Assembly: GCF_005239225.2 (NCBI RefSeq)
Contig: NC_133295.1
Coordinates: 6,262,001-6,326,000, forward strand
Reading direction: 5' to 3'
From: Populus alba
Lineage: Eukaryota; Streptophyta; Magnoliopsida; Malpighiales; Salicaceae
Length of the DNA stretch: 64,000 nt
Part shown: positions 13,049 to 25,465 of the stretch, in pieces
Numbering within the stretch: position 1 is the stretch's first letter
Layout of the letters: each line of letters starts with the position of its first letter
Program-made: the position numbers and the translations under genes
Notes under the pieces: generated by a model
Told to the model about the DNA's origin: nothing
The model's database searches: none
Seen by the model: the letters and a program-made list of their open reading frames with translations, nothing else

Positions 13049-14607
13049 TGGGGAAAGCATTGTAGCTTTCCTCACATGTTACTGTAGATTGCTATAGTGC
13101 TTTCCTTTTTCTTTTCTTTTCTTTTTTTACTTTTCCCAATTATTTTTCTTTTTTTTTCATTTTTTGATTTTTTTCCTAAAATTATTTATTGATTTTATTT
13201 TTTTTTAATATTGAGTTAGTTAAGAATTTAAATTTGTAATTTTTTTTCTTTAAAACACTTTGAATTGCTACAGTGTTTCCCCCACATAATTTTTTATTAT
13301 GATTTTTTTCAAAATTGTTTGTCGATTTTATTTTTTTAAAATATTAAGATAGTTGAGAATTATAGTTGTAGCTTTTCTTATAAAACACTATGAATTGCTA
13401 CAGTGTTTTTCCACATAGTTTTTTATTATGATTTTTTCAAAATTGTTTGTCGATTTTAGTTTTTTAATATTGAGTTAGTCGAGAATTACAGTTATAGCTT
13501 TTCTCACAAAATATTGTGGATTGCTATAATGTTTGCTCACATGGTTTTTTTTATGATTTTTTTTCAAAATTGTATTTGTCAATTTTATTTTTTTTAATAT
13601 TGAGTTAGTTGAGAATTTAGCTTTGTAATTTTTTTTCTTTAAAACATTATGGATTACTACAATGTTTCCCCACATGGTTTTGTTTTTTGTTTTTTAATGA
13701 TTTTTTTCAAAATTATATTTGTCAATTTTATTTTTTAATATTAAATTGATTGAGAATTAAAATTATAATATGTTGGGGAAAACATTGTAGCTTTCCTCAC
13801 AAATTACTATGGATTGCTACAGTGTGTTCCCCACATGGTGTTTTTTGTTGTTTTTTTTATATTTTTTTTTATAAAATTTTCTTTGTTATTTTTTTTTTAA
13901 TATTGAGCTATTTAAGAATTACAATTATAAGTAAGGCTAAATCACGTAGGGAAAGCACTGTAGTTTTCTTTATAAAACACTGTGGATTGCTATAGTGTTT
14001 CCTCACATGGTTTTTTTTTTCCTATTTTTATGTTTTTTTTTTGTTATGATCCTTTTCAAAATTATCTTAGTTGATCTTATTATTTTAATGTTGAGTTGGT
14101 TAGAATTTAGATTTGTAATTTTTTTTCTTTTAAAACGTTGTGGATTGCTATATTGTTTCCTCACATAGTTTTTTTTGTTATGAATTTTTGCAAAATTATA
14201 TTTTTTTATTTTAATTTTTTAATATCTAATTGGTCAAAAATTACAATTACAATAAAGATAAATCATGTGGGGAAAGTACTGTAGTTTTCCTCACAAAACA
14301 CTATGGATTGTTACAATGTCTTCCCACATGATTTTTTTTTTGTTATGATTTTTTTAAAATTATCTTTGTTGATTTTATTTTTTTAATATTGAGTTGGTTG
14401 AGAATTACAATTACAAGTAATGCTAAATCATTGTGGATTGCTATAGTGTTTCTAATATGATTTTTTTACTATGTTTTTTTTTATGATTTTTTTTTTAAAT
14501 TCTCTTTGTTGATTTTATTTTTTTAATATTGATTTGGTTGAGAATTTAATTTTGTAATTTTTTTTTCTTTAAAACAATGTGGATTGATGCAGTATTCCCC
14601 CACATGG

Positions 14608-14668
<61 letters not shown>

Positions 14669-15115
14669 GTTTTTTTTTTCAAAATTATTTTTGTTGATTT
14701 TTTTTAAAATATTGGATTGGTTGAAAATTACAATTACAATAAGGCTAAATCATGTAAAGAAAGCATTGTACCTTTTCTCACAAAACACTATGAATTGCTA
14801 CAATGTTTTCCTATATAGTCTTTTTTGTTATGTTTTTTTCTAAAATTATATTTATCGATTTTACTAGGGAAAGCACTGTAGTTTTCATCACAAAACACTA
14901 TGAATTTCTATAGTGTTTCCTCTCATGGGATTTCTTTTTATTTTTTTTCTAGAATTGTCTTTGTCGATTTTTTTTTTTTAATATTGAGCTGATAGAGAAT
15001 TTAGCTTTATAATTTTTTTTTATTAACATAAAAGCTAAATCATGTAGCAAAAAGCAAAATTATGTGGGGAAAACACTGTATTTTTCCTCACAAAATACTT
15101 TGGATTGCTACAAAT
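13049..15115. repeat. Divergent array of about 14 hairpin-forming repeats
   Basis: A motif recurs about 14 times at roughly 100-190 bp spacing. The full form is ggggaaagcactgtagc, then ctcacaaaacactgtgg, then attgctacagtgtttcccc. The two outer arms are inverted complements, so each full unit can fold into a hairpin. Full units occur for example near 13049, 13774, 13945, 14265, 14750 and 14863. Short units lacking the left arm occur near 13252, 13641, 14133 and 14572. Spacers are T-rich and share an attgagttggttgagaatt block. Confidence 0.75.
14610..14668. repeat. (ATT)n microsatellite
   Basis: An uninterrupted trinucleotide run of about 19 units inside the hairpin-repeat array. A poly-isoleucine open frame over it is spurious. 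Confidence 0.95.
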
Positions 15116-15414
15116 CATTTTATTTAGTCTCTAAATTTTTTATCATCAACACAATTTTTTTCCGTCATAGAATATTGGCTCCATCACATCTTCAGTTTTT
15201 ATTACTTATCTAGCACTGATTTGTAATTATAACACTATCAAATATATTTGTTTCATAAACTCACGTGCGGCAACACGCAATCACCGACCACCATGACTAG
15301 TTATGTGCCCGTTTGGCATTGCGATTGCGGCTGCAGTTGTGGTTGACAATAAAAGCAAAATTGAGGTGTTTGGTAATCTCAAACCACACTTTTATTTAAC
15401 ATGGGCCCCACTTA

Positions 15415-15622
15415 GAGTGTGTTTGGCAGTGTGGTAGCGGTTGCTTTTCAAATAGCTTTTCGTGCTGAAATACATGCCAATGATGTTTTTTTATTTTTTA
15501 AAAATCATTTTTGACATCAGCACATCAAAACAATCCAAAAGGTACAAACCGCACTTAATTTTAGCAAAAAAAAAATTAAAATTTGATGAAATGCAGGTTG
15601 GAACGCAGAGCCAAACAGGCTC
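15415..15622. mobile_element. Tourist-like (PIF/Harbinger) MITE
   Basis: A 208-bp non-coding element with imperfect terminal inverted repeats (GAGTGTGTTTGGCAGTG against GAGCCTGTTTGGCTCTG). It is flanked by the 3-bp duplication tta at 15412-15414 and 15623-15625. The TTA duplication and GTTTGG-type ends are typical of Tourist MITEs. Confidence 0.7.
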
Positions 15623-15855
15623 TTAAAAATTGAGGTTCAACCTCGGTTTAGGAAAAGCAATTCACATCTGCTTTTCACTCATTGCTCTCATCTCACTGAC
15701 ACTTTTTTCCTTGTAACAAAAAACTTTCCTTGCTCGAGCTAACAGCTCTGTTCCTTTCCCCTCTGTTAAACTTTATATGGACAAAGATCGACGAACAAAC
15801 ACTGAGAACACTCAAGGGTTACAATGGTTGTTGGATCAGGTCTGGTGTGTCGAGG

Positions 15856-18800
15856 CAGTGGCGGAGCCACAGTGGGTCAAAAGGGGGCAATTGCCCGCTT
15901 TGTTTTTTTTTTTTTAATGAATTATTGCTACAACCTAAGTAAGGAAAGTTGTTACAGTTATACAATAGTTATTGTTATTGTTACAGGTACAGAAAGTGTG
16001 TGTGTGTGTGTGTGTGTGTATAATTACAATTTACACCTTTTGTTTATTTATCTTCCCCTGTAGGGTTTTCCTTTTGTTTATTTATCTTCCCCTATAGGGT
16101 TTTTTTTTTTTTAGCAGCCGTTCCTACCTCTCCTAGTCTCCTATATACAAATTTATCATCAATTAAGCTTTTATGCCTTTTGCTTTATACTTTAGGTAAA
16201 TTTTCTTCATCTTTTCTATTTATTTTATTGTCTAATTTTAGTTTTATTCTTTTATAATTAGTTATTAAAAATATTAGGGTTTATGATAATTTATGGGTTT
16301 TGTTATGAATATGTTCTCCATAAATGTTTAAATCTAGTAATTTAATCAATTAAATGTTTCTTTTCTTATTATAAAAAAATAAATTAATATTCATGCAGAA
16401 CCACTATTCTTGACATCTCTGGCATTGATAGAGTAGTTTATTGAAATTTAATATTTTTACATGATTTATTTGTAAGTAAAATATCAAGTAGAAAGCATGT
16501 TTTTCAAGTATTGTTCCTCTTACACATACACTAAGCATTGTTCCTTAATTAAATGTCTAGAAATAATTAAGTATAATTTAATCAACATACTTATTATATG
16601 CATTTAGATATGAATTGAAATAGGTTTTGATTTTGATAAATTGACATGTATTTTGCTATTAATTTCATATGGAAGATTTAGAATTATTGTGTAACTCAAT
16701 TGACTTTTGTTTAATAGTGAATTATTGTGTACTTGTGTTAATTATTATGTAGACACTAATGATGATAAAAAATCAAGCAGATTCATATTAAATTAACATG
16801 TCACTGGACAAGTATTTCAAGCGTAAATCCCTTGAGGATGAGGAGTCAATCAAAGCTTCAAGTCACGTAACTCAATCAAGTTCAAAGAAAAGTCATATTG
16901 AAATCAATCCCGACACTCTTCTTGTTGACCCTGGCTTAAGAAGACCAATTTATGAGTACCATATAAATGATAGGGATGCAATCCGAAGAGCTTATCTACA
17001 AAAAGGTCCTTGTCAACCTTCACACTATGATTTTCCTCAAAAATAATTTGGGAATATATCAACACTACGACGCTTTAATCCGGCTTGGTTTGATGCATAC
17101 CCAACATGGTTAGAGTACAGTATAGCCAAAGATGTTGCCTTTTGCTTGTATTGTTACCTCTTCAAGTCAAAAGGGGGTGTTGATTCGTTTGTGGGTGATG
17201 GGTTTTCAAATTGGAAAAAAAAGGGAAAGATTTGATCTTCATATTGGAAAGTTTAATAGTAGTCACAATGCAGCTCGGATAAAATGTGAGAATTTGATGA
17301 ATGAAAAACAAAGTATCATGTCTTTGTTGTCTAAGCAGACAGTAAAGAGTCAAAGTGATTATCGAACTCGATTGAATGCTTCAATAGAGTGTGCTTGTTT
17401 TTTGTTGCACCAAGGACTTCCAATTCGTGGCCATGATGAATGTGAATGATTCCATAATACTATTAAAAGAGTTACTTTCAGTGAAGCTCCTAAACATAAC
17501 AAATTGACTTCTCCAAATATTCAAAAAGACATTACTCAAGCTGCTGCAGAGGAGATTACAAATGTGATTATCAAAGATCTAGGTGAGTTATTATTTTCAA
17601 TTTTAATTGATGAGTCACGTGACATATCAATCAAGGAACAAATGGCAGTTGTTATACGATATGTAGACAACAATGGACATATAATTGAACGTTTTCTTGG
17701 CATTCAACATGTGTCAGATACAACTGTTAGTTCACTCAAGGCAGCTATTGAAGCTTTGTTTTCTAAACATGGGCTAAGTATATCAAGATTGTGTGGTCAA
17801 GTATATGATGGATCTAGTAACATGCGAGGTGAATTCAATGGCTTGAAAGCACTTATTCTAAATAACAATCCAAGTGCATATTATGTACATTGTTTTGTTC
17901 ATAGACTTCAATTGACTCTTGTGGCTATTACAAAGAAGCATAATGAAGTTGGAGATGTCTTTAATTTTATTTCTAGCATTATAAACATAGTTGGAGCATC
18001 ATGTAAAAGGATGGAGGTGATTAGAGAAAAACAATATGCTAGAATTATTGAAGGACTTGAAAATAAGGAAATTTCTAGTGGACGAGGCTTGAATCAAGAA
18101 ACTTCTCTTAGAAGGTATGGTGATACTCGTTAGGGCTCCCACTATATTACAATTATTCGTTTACTTGCAATGTTTTCATCAGTTCTTGATGTGCTTGAGA
18201 GTATAAGGGAGGATGGGATGAACTCAGAACAGAGAACGGAAGCAATTGTTTTAACAGGTATTATGGAATCATTTAATTTTGTGTTCATGCTTCATTGTTT
18301 GAGAAGGATACTAGCAGTTACTAATGAGTTATCACAAGCATTACAAAGAAAAGATCAAGACATAGAAAATGCTATGAGTTTATTGAAAACATCAAAGGAA
18401 TGATTCAAATTAATGAGAGAGAATGATTGGGAATCTTTACTAGAAGAAGTGTCATCTTTTTGCATCAAACATGATATTGATATTCTAAACATGGATGATG
18501 AGCACAAGCTTCGTGGGCTTTCAAGGCGAAAATCTCAAGGGATTACAAACTTACATCATTTTCGTTATGAATTGTTTAACAATATCATTGACATACAACT
18601 TACTAAATTGGATGATCGTTTTACCGAGACGAGTATGGAGTTACTTCTTTGTGTGGCATGTGTTAAGCCCAAATGACTCTTTCTCTACTTTCAACAAAGA
18701 AAAGCTTATTCGTCTTGCTCTTTTTTATCCTAGTGAATTCTCTATAGTGGACCTTATGGTACTTGGTGACTAACTTGATACGTATATTATTGATCTACGT

Positions 18801-19272
18801 GGTGATGATGAGTTCTCTAGTATTGAAGGTATTGCTAGTCTTGCAGAGAAAATGGTAAAAACAAAGAAGAATTTGATATTTCCATTAGTATATATGCTTA
18901 TCAAATTGTCATTACTTCTACCAGTTGCAACTGCTATAGTGGAGAGAGTTTTTTCTGCTATGCATATTGTCAAGAGTAGATTGCGGAACAGGATGGGAGA
19001 TAAGTGGATGAATGATAGTTTGGTTGTATACATTGAGAAAGATATCTTCGATAAGATTGATAATGAAGCTATTATGAAGCGGTTTCAAAGTGTGAAAACT
19101 CGAAGAGAACAATTATAATTTAAGTTTTTTCATTTTAAAAGTATTTTTATATTAATTTTACTTGATATGAATTAATATATATGTTTTGAATTGATTTTTA
19201 ATACATGTCTATATAGTATAGTATTTGTTAATAATTTGCCCCCTCATTTAAAAAACTCTGGCTCCGCCACTG
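15856..19272 (+). mobile_element. hAT-superfamily DNA transposon, full length between TIRs
   Basis: A 3417-bp element with terminal inverted repeats CAGTGGCGGAGCCA and, further in, a shared GGGGGCAA block. It is flanked by a perfect 8-bp target duplication, tgtcgagg, at 15848-15855 and 19273-19280. The 8-bp duplication, CAGTGGCG ends and dimerisation-domain transposase place it in hAT. It carries one degraded transposase gene and a (TG)n run near 15995-16019. Confidence 0.92.
16798..19118 (+). pseudogene. hAT transposase, TTF-zinc-finger / ZMYM1-like, degraded
   Basis: Starts MSLDKYFKRKS, typical of plant TTF-type hAT transposases. The TTF-like zinc-finger region lies at 17047-17449 (FCLYCYLFKSK, FNSSHNAARIKCE). 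The DUF4371/RNase-H-like core lies at 17504-18133 (LIDESRDISIKEQM, GQVYDGSSNMRGE, YVHCFVHRLQLTL). The C-terminal hAT dimerisation domain lies at about 18852-19118 (LPVATAIVERVFSAM). Breaks seen: a stop at 17044, a frameshift near the A-run at 17215, a stop near 17450, a TAG at about 18131 in the conserved DTRW position, and stops near 18402, 18674 and 18770. No functional transposase is expected. Confidence 0.9.
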
Positions 19273-19739
19273 TGTCGAGGGCCATCATGAAGATTAAAAT
19301 CCTTCCATAGTGGGTCCTACACCTTCGTGTTTCTCTTGGTCCTTGACGAACAATGATTGGTCTATCATAACGAACACAAGAGAAAGAAAGCTTGTTGCCT
19401 GTTGAGATGATGTTGTTTTTGTGTAAGCATGGAGGCAGTAATTCTCGAAGGGACCATCCTTTCTCTTTTTGCTAGTTGACCAAAAGCTGTATACACTACC
19501 ATTTATCATAACTTTTGTTTCTGTCCACCTAATTTTTTTTTTAATTCATGTATAATTGCATTTAAACTTTAATTTTGTAAAAACAAGAACATGTTTATAG
19601 ATTTTTGATTTATTTATTTTACATATAAAATTTATTCTATAATATTTTTAATTAAATACATGTTTTTTAAAAACCATAACTAAATTGTAGTTGCATTAAT
19701 GACACTATATAACTATATTAGAAGATGATCGCAAGATAA

Positions 19740-19895
19740 TGAGGTTTTTTCTGAGTATGATCGCAATTCCAATTTCATTCCAGATGACTTTTTACCTGAT
19801 ATTGTACCTCGCTTAGTTATTCAAGGATCATAGTGGCCTTCATGTATAGATTTTGTACGAGAAGGAATTGCAAATAGTTTGATGGGACAATGAAA
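19740..19895 (+). pseudogene. Possible PIF/Harbinger transposase C-terminal fossil
   Basis: One frame reads SEYDRNSNFIPDDFLPDI and then, after one stop, WPSCIDFVREGIANSLMG. This resembles the acidic/PDD and W...R..IA..L tail of plant HARBI1/ALP1-like transposases. Only about 45 residues survive, so the assignment is weak. Confidence 0.35.
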
Positions 19896-19964
19896 AACTT
19901 TTATTAATGTACAAGGATTATTCATTTTGTTATGTAATCATACTTCTAAAACAACAATATTTTG

Positions 19965-19967
<3 letters not shown>

Positions 19968-20008
<41 letters not shown>
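19968..20008. repeat. (AT)n microsatellite
   Basis: An uninterrupted TA dinucleotide run of about 20 units. Confidence 0.95.
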
Positions 20009-20014
<6 letters not shown>

Positions 20015-23000
20015 TCTTTTTAGTAGTTTTTCAATCAAACCTCATACAAAAAACATATTAACTAAACACAACAAATTGTTTTTTTTTCAACCATAATTTC
20101 AACCGCAGTTTTATCTAAACACTTCAAAATTAACAACAAACTTAAAAAAAACACTTTTTATTAAATTGTTTTTTTTAAACCACAACCATAATAGTCCAAC
20201 AGCTTCCTTCATGTAACAGTAGCAGATTATGCAAGCAATAGTCCAGCAGCTAGCGACGTCTCTTAGCTTCTCCTGACGGCAACGATGAAAGCTCCTCCTT
20301 TCAGCAGCGTCATGTTCTCTACATCGTAAGCAAGCAGCAGGAAGAGCACACAACCATCGCCAGCCCTTACACTAGCACGCAACCATCACCAACTGAGTGT
20401 CCTCCTCCAGCAACGTTAATAATAGCTGCTACTCATCTCCTTTGTATTAGCCGTGATTTCCAGTAGCCAAGAACCAAAACCACAACATCAAGTTTCCTCT
20501 CTTCGGTTCTGCACTTGGAACAACACCAACATCGCAAAACAGCAACAATGGTCTGTGGGTAGCAATGTTTGAGCTCCTCTCCTCAGCCGAATGCCAGCCT
20601 CCAACCGACAACAGTAGTAACCCGAAAACTCCAGCAAGAGGTTTTCGTGCTATCCCTTACACTAGGTAACGTGTTTTGGCATGTATCAGGTTTTTATTTA
20701 TTATTATTTTTTTTTTTTTGGTAAGTGGAGAGAAAATGTGAGAAAGACTTCTTTTTGGCTTCTTTTTTTGTTTGGTCTCTCACTTTTTGAGTGCAGGGAA
20801 TTTTTTTTTTTGTTACTTTCAATTTATTGATCTCTAAAAAAACTTATGATCAAGCAACCAGAAAATAATTTTGTCTTTTTAACTTCTTTCTTTTTATATT
20901 TGGTCGCTTTTTAAATTTTTTGTTTTCACATTTTTTTTACATTTTGATATATATATTTTTTTAAAATAACCAACTTCAACATCAACTTAAAAAATATATT
21001 AACAATTGAACACGCAGAAAAAGATATTATAAGTGACACAAAAACATCAAAAACATATTTTTTTAGGTTCTTGTTGTTTTTTGCTACTTTTTAAAAAATA
21101 AATTAAAAAATAAAGTTAAAATTGGGTAGCAACAACCTAAATCTTAACCCTTACCAAGTTTAATAACCTTGTCTTTTTTTTTTTTATTATTGAACAATTA
21201 ACAATCTAAAAAATAAAAGGAAGGGTCATAATCAAAATTTAAATAAAAAAAATACGTGCAATTGTTGTCAACATATAGTACCAAGAAAAATTCTAATTTG
21301 TGAATTTAAAATTTGAAGCGTACGTTTAATAAAATTAGTTAAGGCTTCAGTGCATTCATAGATATCGATATTATCATAATTTTATTTTTTAAAATCAAAT
21401 ACCAAGTCGGAAATATGAGAGATAGATATAGATAAAAACATATAATCATGTTCTGCAAGAAGCCAAGATTATTTTATTTATTTAAATGTTAATATTTTAT
21501 AATAATAATAATTTAAATTTCATCGAAATAAAATATTTTTCTAACTAAGTTAACCCCTCAACCTATAACCAGGAGATAGCTCTTACTTAATTTAATAACC
21601 TTATCTTAATTGAATGATTTAACAATCTATAAAATAGAAAGAAGGGTCTTAATTAAAATTTAAAACAAACCAAAAACTACATTAAAAATAGGAGGGCTTG
21701 AATAAGAGAGAGAGAGAGAGAGATGTTTTCAGGCTTGGTTTACCACACCAATATGCTTGGACAGAAGCTCAAGCCTAGACACACTTGGGCTTGAAAACTT
21801 ATACCTACATGCCTAGATTTATTATTTTTTTTTTCTCTAATGGGATATATGGATATATTGTTTGCCCTTTTTGTTTATTTTTTTTATATGATGTTTTGCT
21901 TGATACATGTCATTTAATTCAAAATACTTAGATTACAAATATCAATTGTTATAGTTGAAAATTTAAGGTCTAACGAATTTAAAAATCCCTTTTTTCAACC
22001 CTTTTTTTTTTTTTTACCTAAAAACACTATGGAGACCTTAAAAACTCGTTGGTGATACTAAACTTGGAAAAAATAGGTCCCAATGCACAAAATCACATAA
22101 TAATAATAATAATAAAAAAAAGCCTTTACAAGATAAGGGCTAAAGAACATCTTAATAAAACACAAAAAAAAAAAAACTTTTTTCATGGCTGGAATCATAG
22201 TCAACTTATAACTTTCTTCCTTCTTCATTGTTTTTTATTGACTTTATCTCTCATCTCTTAAATTAGGAATCAAAATGGAAAGAAAATAAATCCTTGAACC
22301 AAAACATTTGATCCTCAAACTAAATGGATCAAAAACTAACTTTGATAAAACTTTAAGGGAAAAATGATCAAAAAGCAGAGGGACCAAAAGTTTTTTTTAA
22401 AAGATAGCTATATTTTTTCTTCTCATTCAATTTTGGTTTCCTAGCTTTCAAACTTATGCAAATAATAAAATCACATAAATTCTTATAAAATTGAGAACCA
22501 ACTGAATGGTAAGATGATTTGCCAAGATGATGGTAGTCCCTTGGAGAGTGATGAGAAACAAATTATGAACATCAACTTCTAATAAATTTAATGTCAAAAG
22601 ACCAAATAAAAAACAAAAAAAAATTAGGATAAAAAAAAAACTATTGTTTTAATAAACAGTGCTTTGTGAAGGGACATTAATTTCAACACATCTTTTAGTG
22701 TTTTTTACAATTGTAATTCCTAGTGTACTAGATTAAAATACCTTCATAGAATATTATTGGAAATCACAAAAGGCATGATCCCTGCTTGAGTTTCACCCGG
22801 TGAAAATGTGTTAGATATTAAAAATAATTTATAAAATAGGGATGGTGGGACATAATATAGGAGATCCAATTGAGTTAACTTGACCTAAAGTCGTGGACCT
22901 TATTCTTGTTTCCATTTGGTTGCTAGATAATTCATGTATTTTTCGCACTCAAGAATAAAGTAAATTGAGGATGTTTCTTGTAGTTTTAGGGTAGTTTTGC

Positions 23001-24050
23001 TTATTAGTATACTTTTTTTTTAAAAAAAAAAAAACTATTGCTGAAATAATATAATTTAATAAATATCACGTTTCTTAATCATGATTAATGAATAAATCAC
23101 AGCTTGAAAGATTTCGTGATTAAAAACCACAACAGCTACCAAACCTCAAATTACTTCTGAGTTGAACCCTAAACAATACCGAAACCAACCCTTAACACTA
23201 ACTAAGCCATAACCATAACTAGTATAAGCAAAAAAAAAAAAAAAAATTCAACCACACTCAATAATCAATTATATTGTCTTCATTTACATATTCACTTGTA
23301 AAATTTTGATTTGAAATTCTATCACTCCAAATTAAATTAAAAAATTAAAATATTTGAATCTCAACTTGACCAAGCTAAAACAATTTAAAAATAATTATAT
23401 GAATATACTAAAACACATGTAAAATACAGAAGGGGCAGAGTCGATGAATAAGGTAAGAGGTAGTGTCTAATCTGTAAAGCAGCTGTCCAATTTTCAACTG
23501 CGGTGGTCAATAAACCAGCACAGCTAGCTAGCTAAAGCTACGCCCATCATTCTTCAGCGTATTTATATCTCTAGCTATATATTCTGTGGCTGAATCCCTA
23601 ACGCCTGCAAGAAGCACACAGCAAATAAACACGTCTATTAACTGCTGGCAGTAAATCGCAAGGTTTTTATGACTGAAGAGAAAGAGACAGTTCACAGCCA
23701 GATCAGGAGCACACCCGCTCACCAGAAAGTAGTGCCATCAACAATATCTCATCAAAATATAGAAAATCTCCAACGGTAGGGAAAAGGAGAATTTGTTTTC
23801 TAACCCCATGCCTATTTCAATACTCAATATTTCATCATCATATGCAATAACTATTTCTCAGACATTGATAAGAAATCCAGCCACAGAGTACTAAAAGTAG
23901 AACATAAAAGGATAAATTAAGCCAATCAAAGCATTCCTACCAAATAGCAAAAAGGTAGATTCTTAACATGCATTGCAAAGGCACAAAATGAAGTTACAAA
24001 AGTAAACAAAAAAACATCAAATTCAAACACACAAGCTGACACAAAATATA
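20009..24050. other. Intergenic DNA without supported genes
   Basis: Mostly AT-rich. A stretch of about 480 bp at 20200-20680 is richer in GC, with CAG/CAC-rich words, but no convincing open frame or homology was seen. An (AG)n run lies at about 21705-21723, and homopolymer A/T runs are frequent. Confidence 0.55.
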
Positions 24051-24395
24051 GAGAGATGGAGGCACAGCCACAAACACTGTATTTGCAAACCGAGTTTCAA
24101 CAAGCCAGACCTTGGTCTCCATGATATTGAGATACCATTTCCCATCCAATAACATTGAGAATTAGCCACCCCAGCAAAAATCCATTAACCTCAGCAAAAA
24201 AACAAAAAAATACAAAATTGGCAGTGAATTATTATACATTGCTGCCACTCTGTTTCATAATTCAAGCAGTGAAATAAAATTTCAAAGAGGACAAGGATCG
24301 AGTTCAACAAGTTTGTACCTTCACAAGCTCCAAAATGATTACCTCCTAAAAACAAGTTAATAAAACCCTAAACAAGCTCATCTTTTTCGATTTTT

Positions 24396-25061
24396 TCACT
24401 TGTACTCAAAATTTGGCACTGGTGGTGCATCAAAGCTCTCTAAAATCTCAGTATTGCTTCCGTTTGTATTAGCCTCTGATTCCTTCTTCCCTCCACCGAA
24501 CCACCCACCAAACCACGAACCCGAATTCGTCCCACTTGCAGATGCACCCTCTTGGGCATGGGCGTGGGGCTGGCCCATAGGAGAACCATGCCCACCAGCC
24601 ATAGAAGGAACAGGATCTTCAATCATAATAGGCATGTCCTGTTGAGCACTCATTACCTTATTGAGCATAATTCCAGCTCCTTCAATCAAAGCCAGTAACA
24701 CGCCACCAAAAAGAGCCGACCGACCCGATGCGCCAAGCCCTTGCCGCATGGAGAGGAAGCCACCGGTGGCGGCGCCAGCGATGATCGAGTTCCATGGATC
24801 TTCCTTCTGGCGGAGGTAAACCATTGAGCAGTCGAAGGCAGAGAAGAGGCCGCCCCAGACGGCAAAGCTACCGCCAACACGCGGAGCGTTCATGCGAACT
24901 GCTTGAGTTCCGCCGATAAGCCGCGTGCCTGTTGGAGAGTTGTAGACTCCTTTGATGAAGTGGAAAGCTGAGCCACCGACGGCTCCCATTCCGAAAGCGC
25001 CGCCGATATCATCGATAATACGATCTGGACACGGCTCACGAGAAGTTTCGGGTGTTCCCAT
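24396..25061 (-). CDS. TIM17: TIM17, mitochondrial inner-membrane translocase subunit
   Basis: Multi-pass core subunit of TIM23, which imports presequence proteins into the matrix or inner membrane. The 221-aa frame is intact and intronless, as usual for plant TIM17. Residues ~17-135 are the Tim17/22/23 domain, with four hydrophobic segments and glycine-rich packing motifs ([18 protein letters not shown]). Acidic residues D17, D77 and E127 fall where the conserved negative patch of yeast Tim17 lies; C11 and C78 match its disulfide pair. The C-terminal ~80 residues are the plant-specific hydrophilic extension with [11 protein letters not shown] and a PVPNFEYK end. The start begins the family's [13 protein letters not shown]-terminus. 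The family call is firm; the paralogue number (TIM17-2-like) is not. Confidence 0.96.
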   Translation of the reverse strand: MGTPETSREPCPDRIIDDIGGAFGMGAVGGSAFHFIKGVYNSPTGTRLIGGTQAVRMNAPRVGGSFAVWGGLFSAFDCSMVYLRQKEDPWNSIIAGAATGGFLSMRQGLGASGRSALFGGVLLALIEGAGIMLNKVMSAQQDMPIMIEDPVPSMAGGHGSPMGQPHAHAQEGASASGTNSGSWFGGWFGGGKKESEANTNGSNTEILESFDAPPVPNFEYK

Positions 25062-25130
25062 ATCGGCGATAGGATTCTTAGAGGGAGGTTTTGTTAGGTT
25101 CGTTCGACAGGAAAGAAGAGAGAGCGGCAG

Positions 25131-25465
25131 ATTTTTTTTTTTTTTTTAATTTTTCAGCTTTGAAGGAGGGTTTAGAGGAAATGGGGTCTATTTTACGATA
25201 TTGTCCTTGAAATTACTATATTTTCATTTTGTATTTCGGTTTGTTAACAGAAATAGGACTACTTTTTTATAGTCACTGTTTTTCAGCGGCAGAATTTTAT
25301 TTTATTTTTATTTTTATTTTTTTTTAACTTTGCAGGAGGGTTTAGAGGAAATTGGACTATTTTATGATATTGTGCTTGAAATTACTATATTTCCTTTTGC
25401 ATTTCGGTTTGTAATGTCGGTTTGTTAAGAGGAATAGTACTATTTTTATTGTCACCTTTATCTTC
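25131..25465. repeat. 170-bp tandem duplication just upstream of TIM17
   Basis: A block containing ggagggtttagaggaaat, gaaattactatatttcc and atttcggtttgttaa occurs twice, offset by 170 bp (for example 25165 and 25335), with modest divergence. It covers the probable TIM17 promoter/5' UTR. Confidence 0.8.

Noticed and set aside
14577..14843. Open frame encoding a long isoleucine run
   Set aside because: It is the (ATT)n microsatellite translated.
13049..15115. CRISPR-like array because of the regular repeated motif
   Set aside because: Plant nuclear context, divergent repeats, T-rich spacers that are themselves related, and no cas genes.
23528..23722. Minus-strand 64-codon open frame upstream of the TIM17 3' end
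   Set aside because: No recognisable domain, no supporting gene structure; more likely non-coding sequence past the TIM17 gene.
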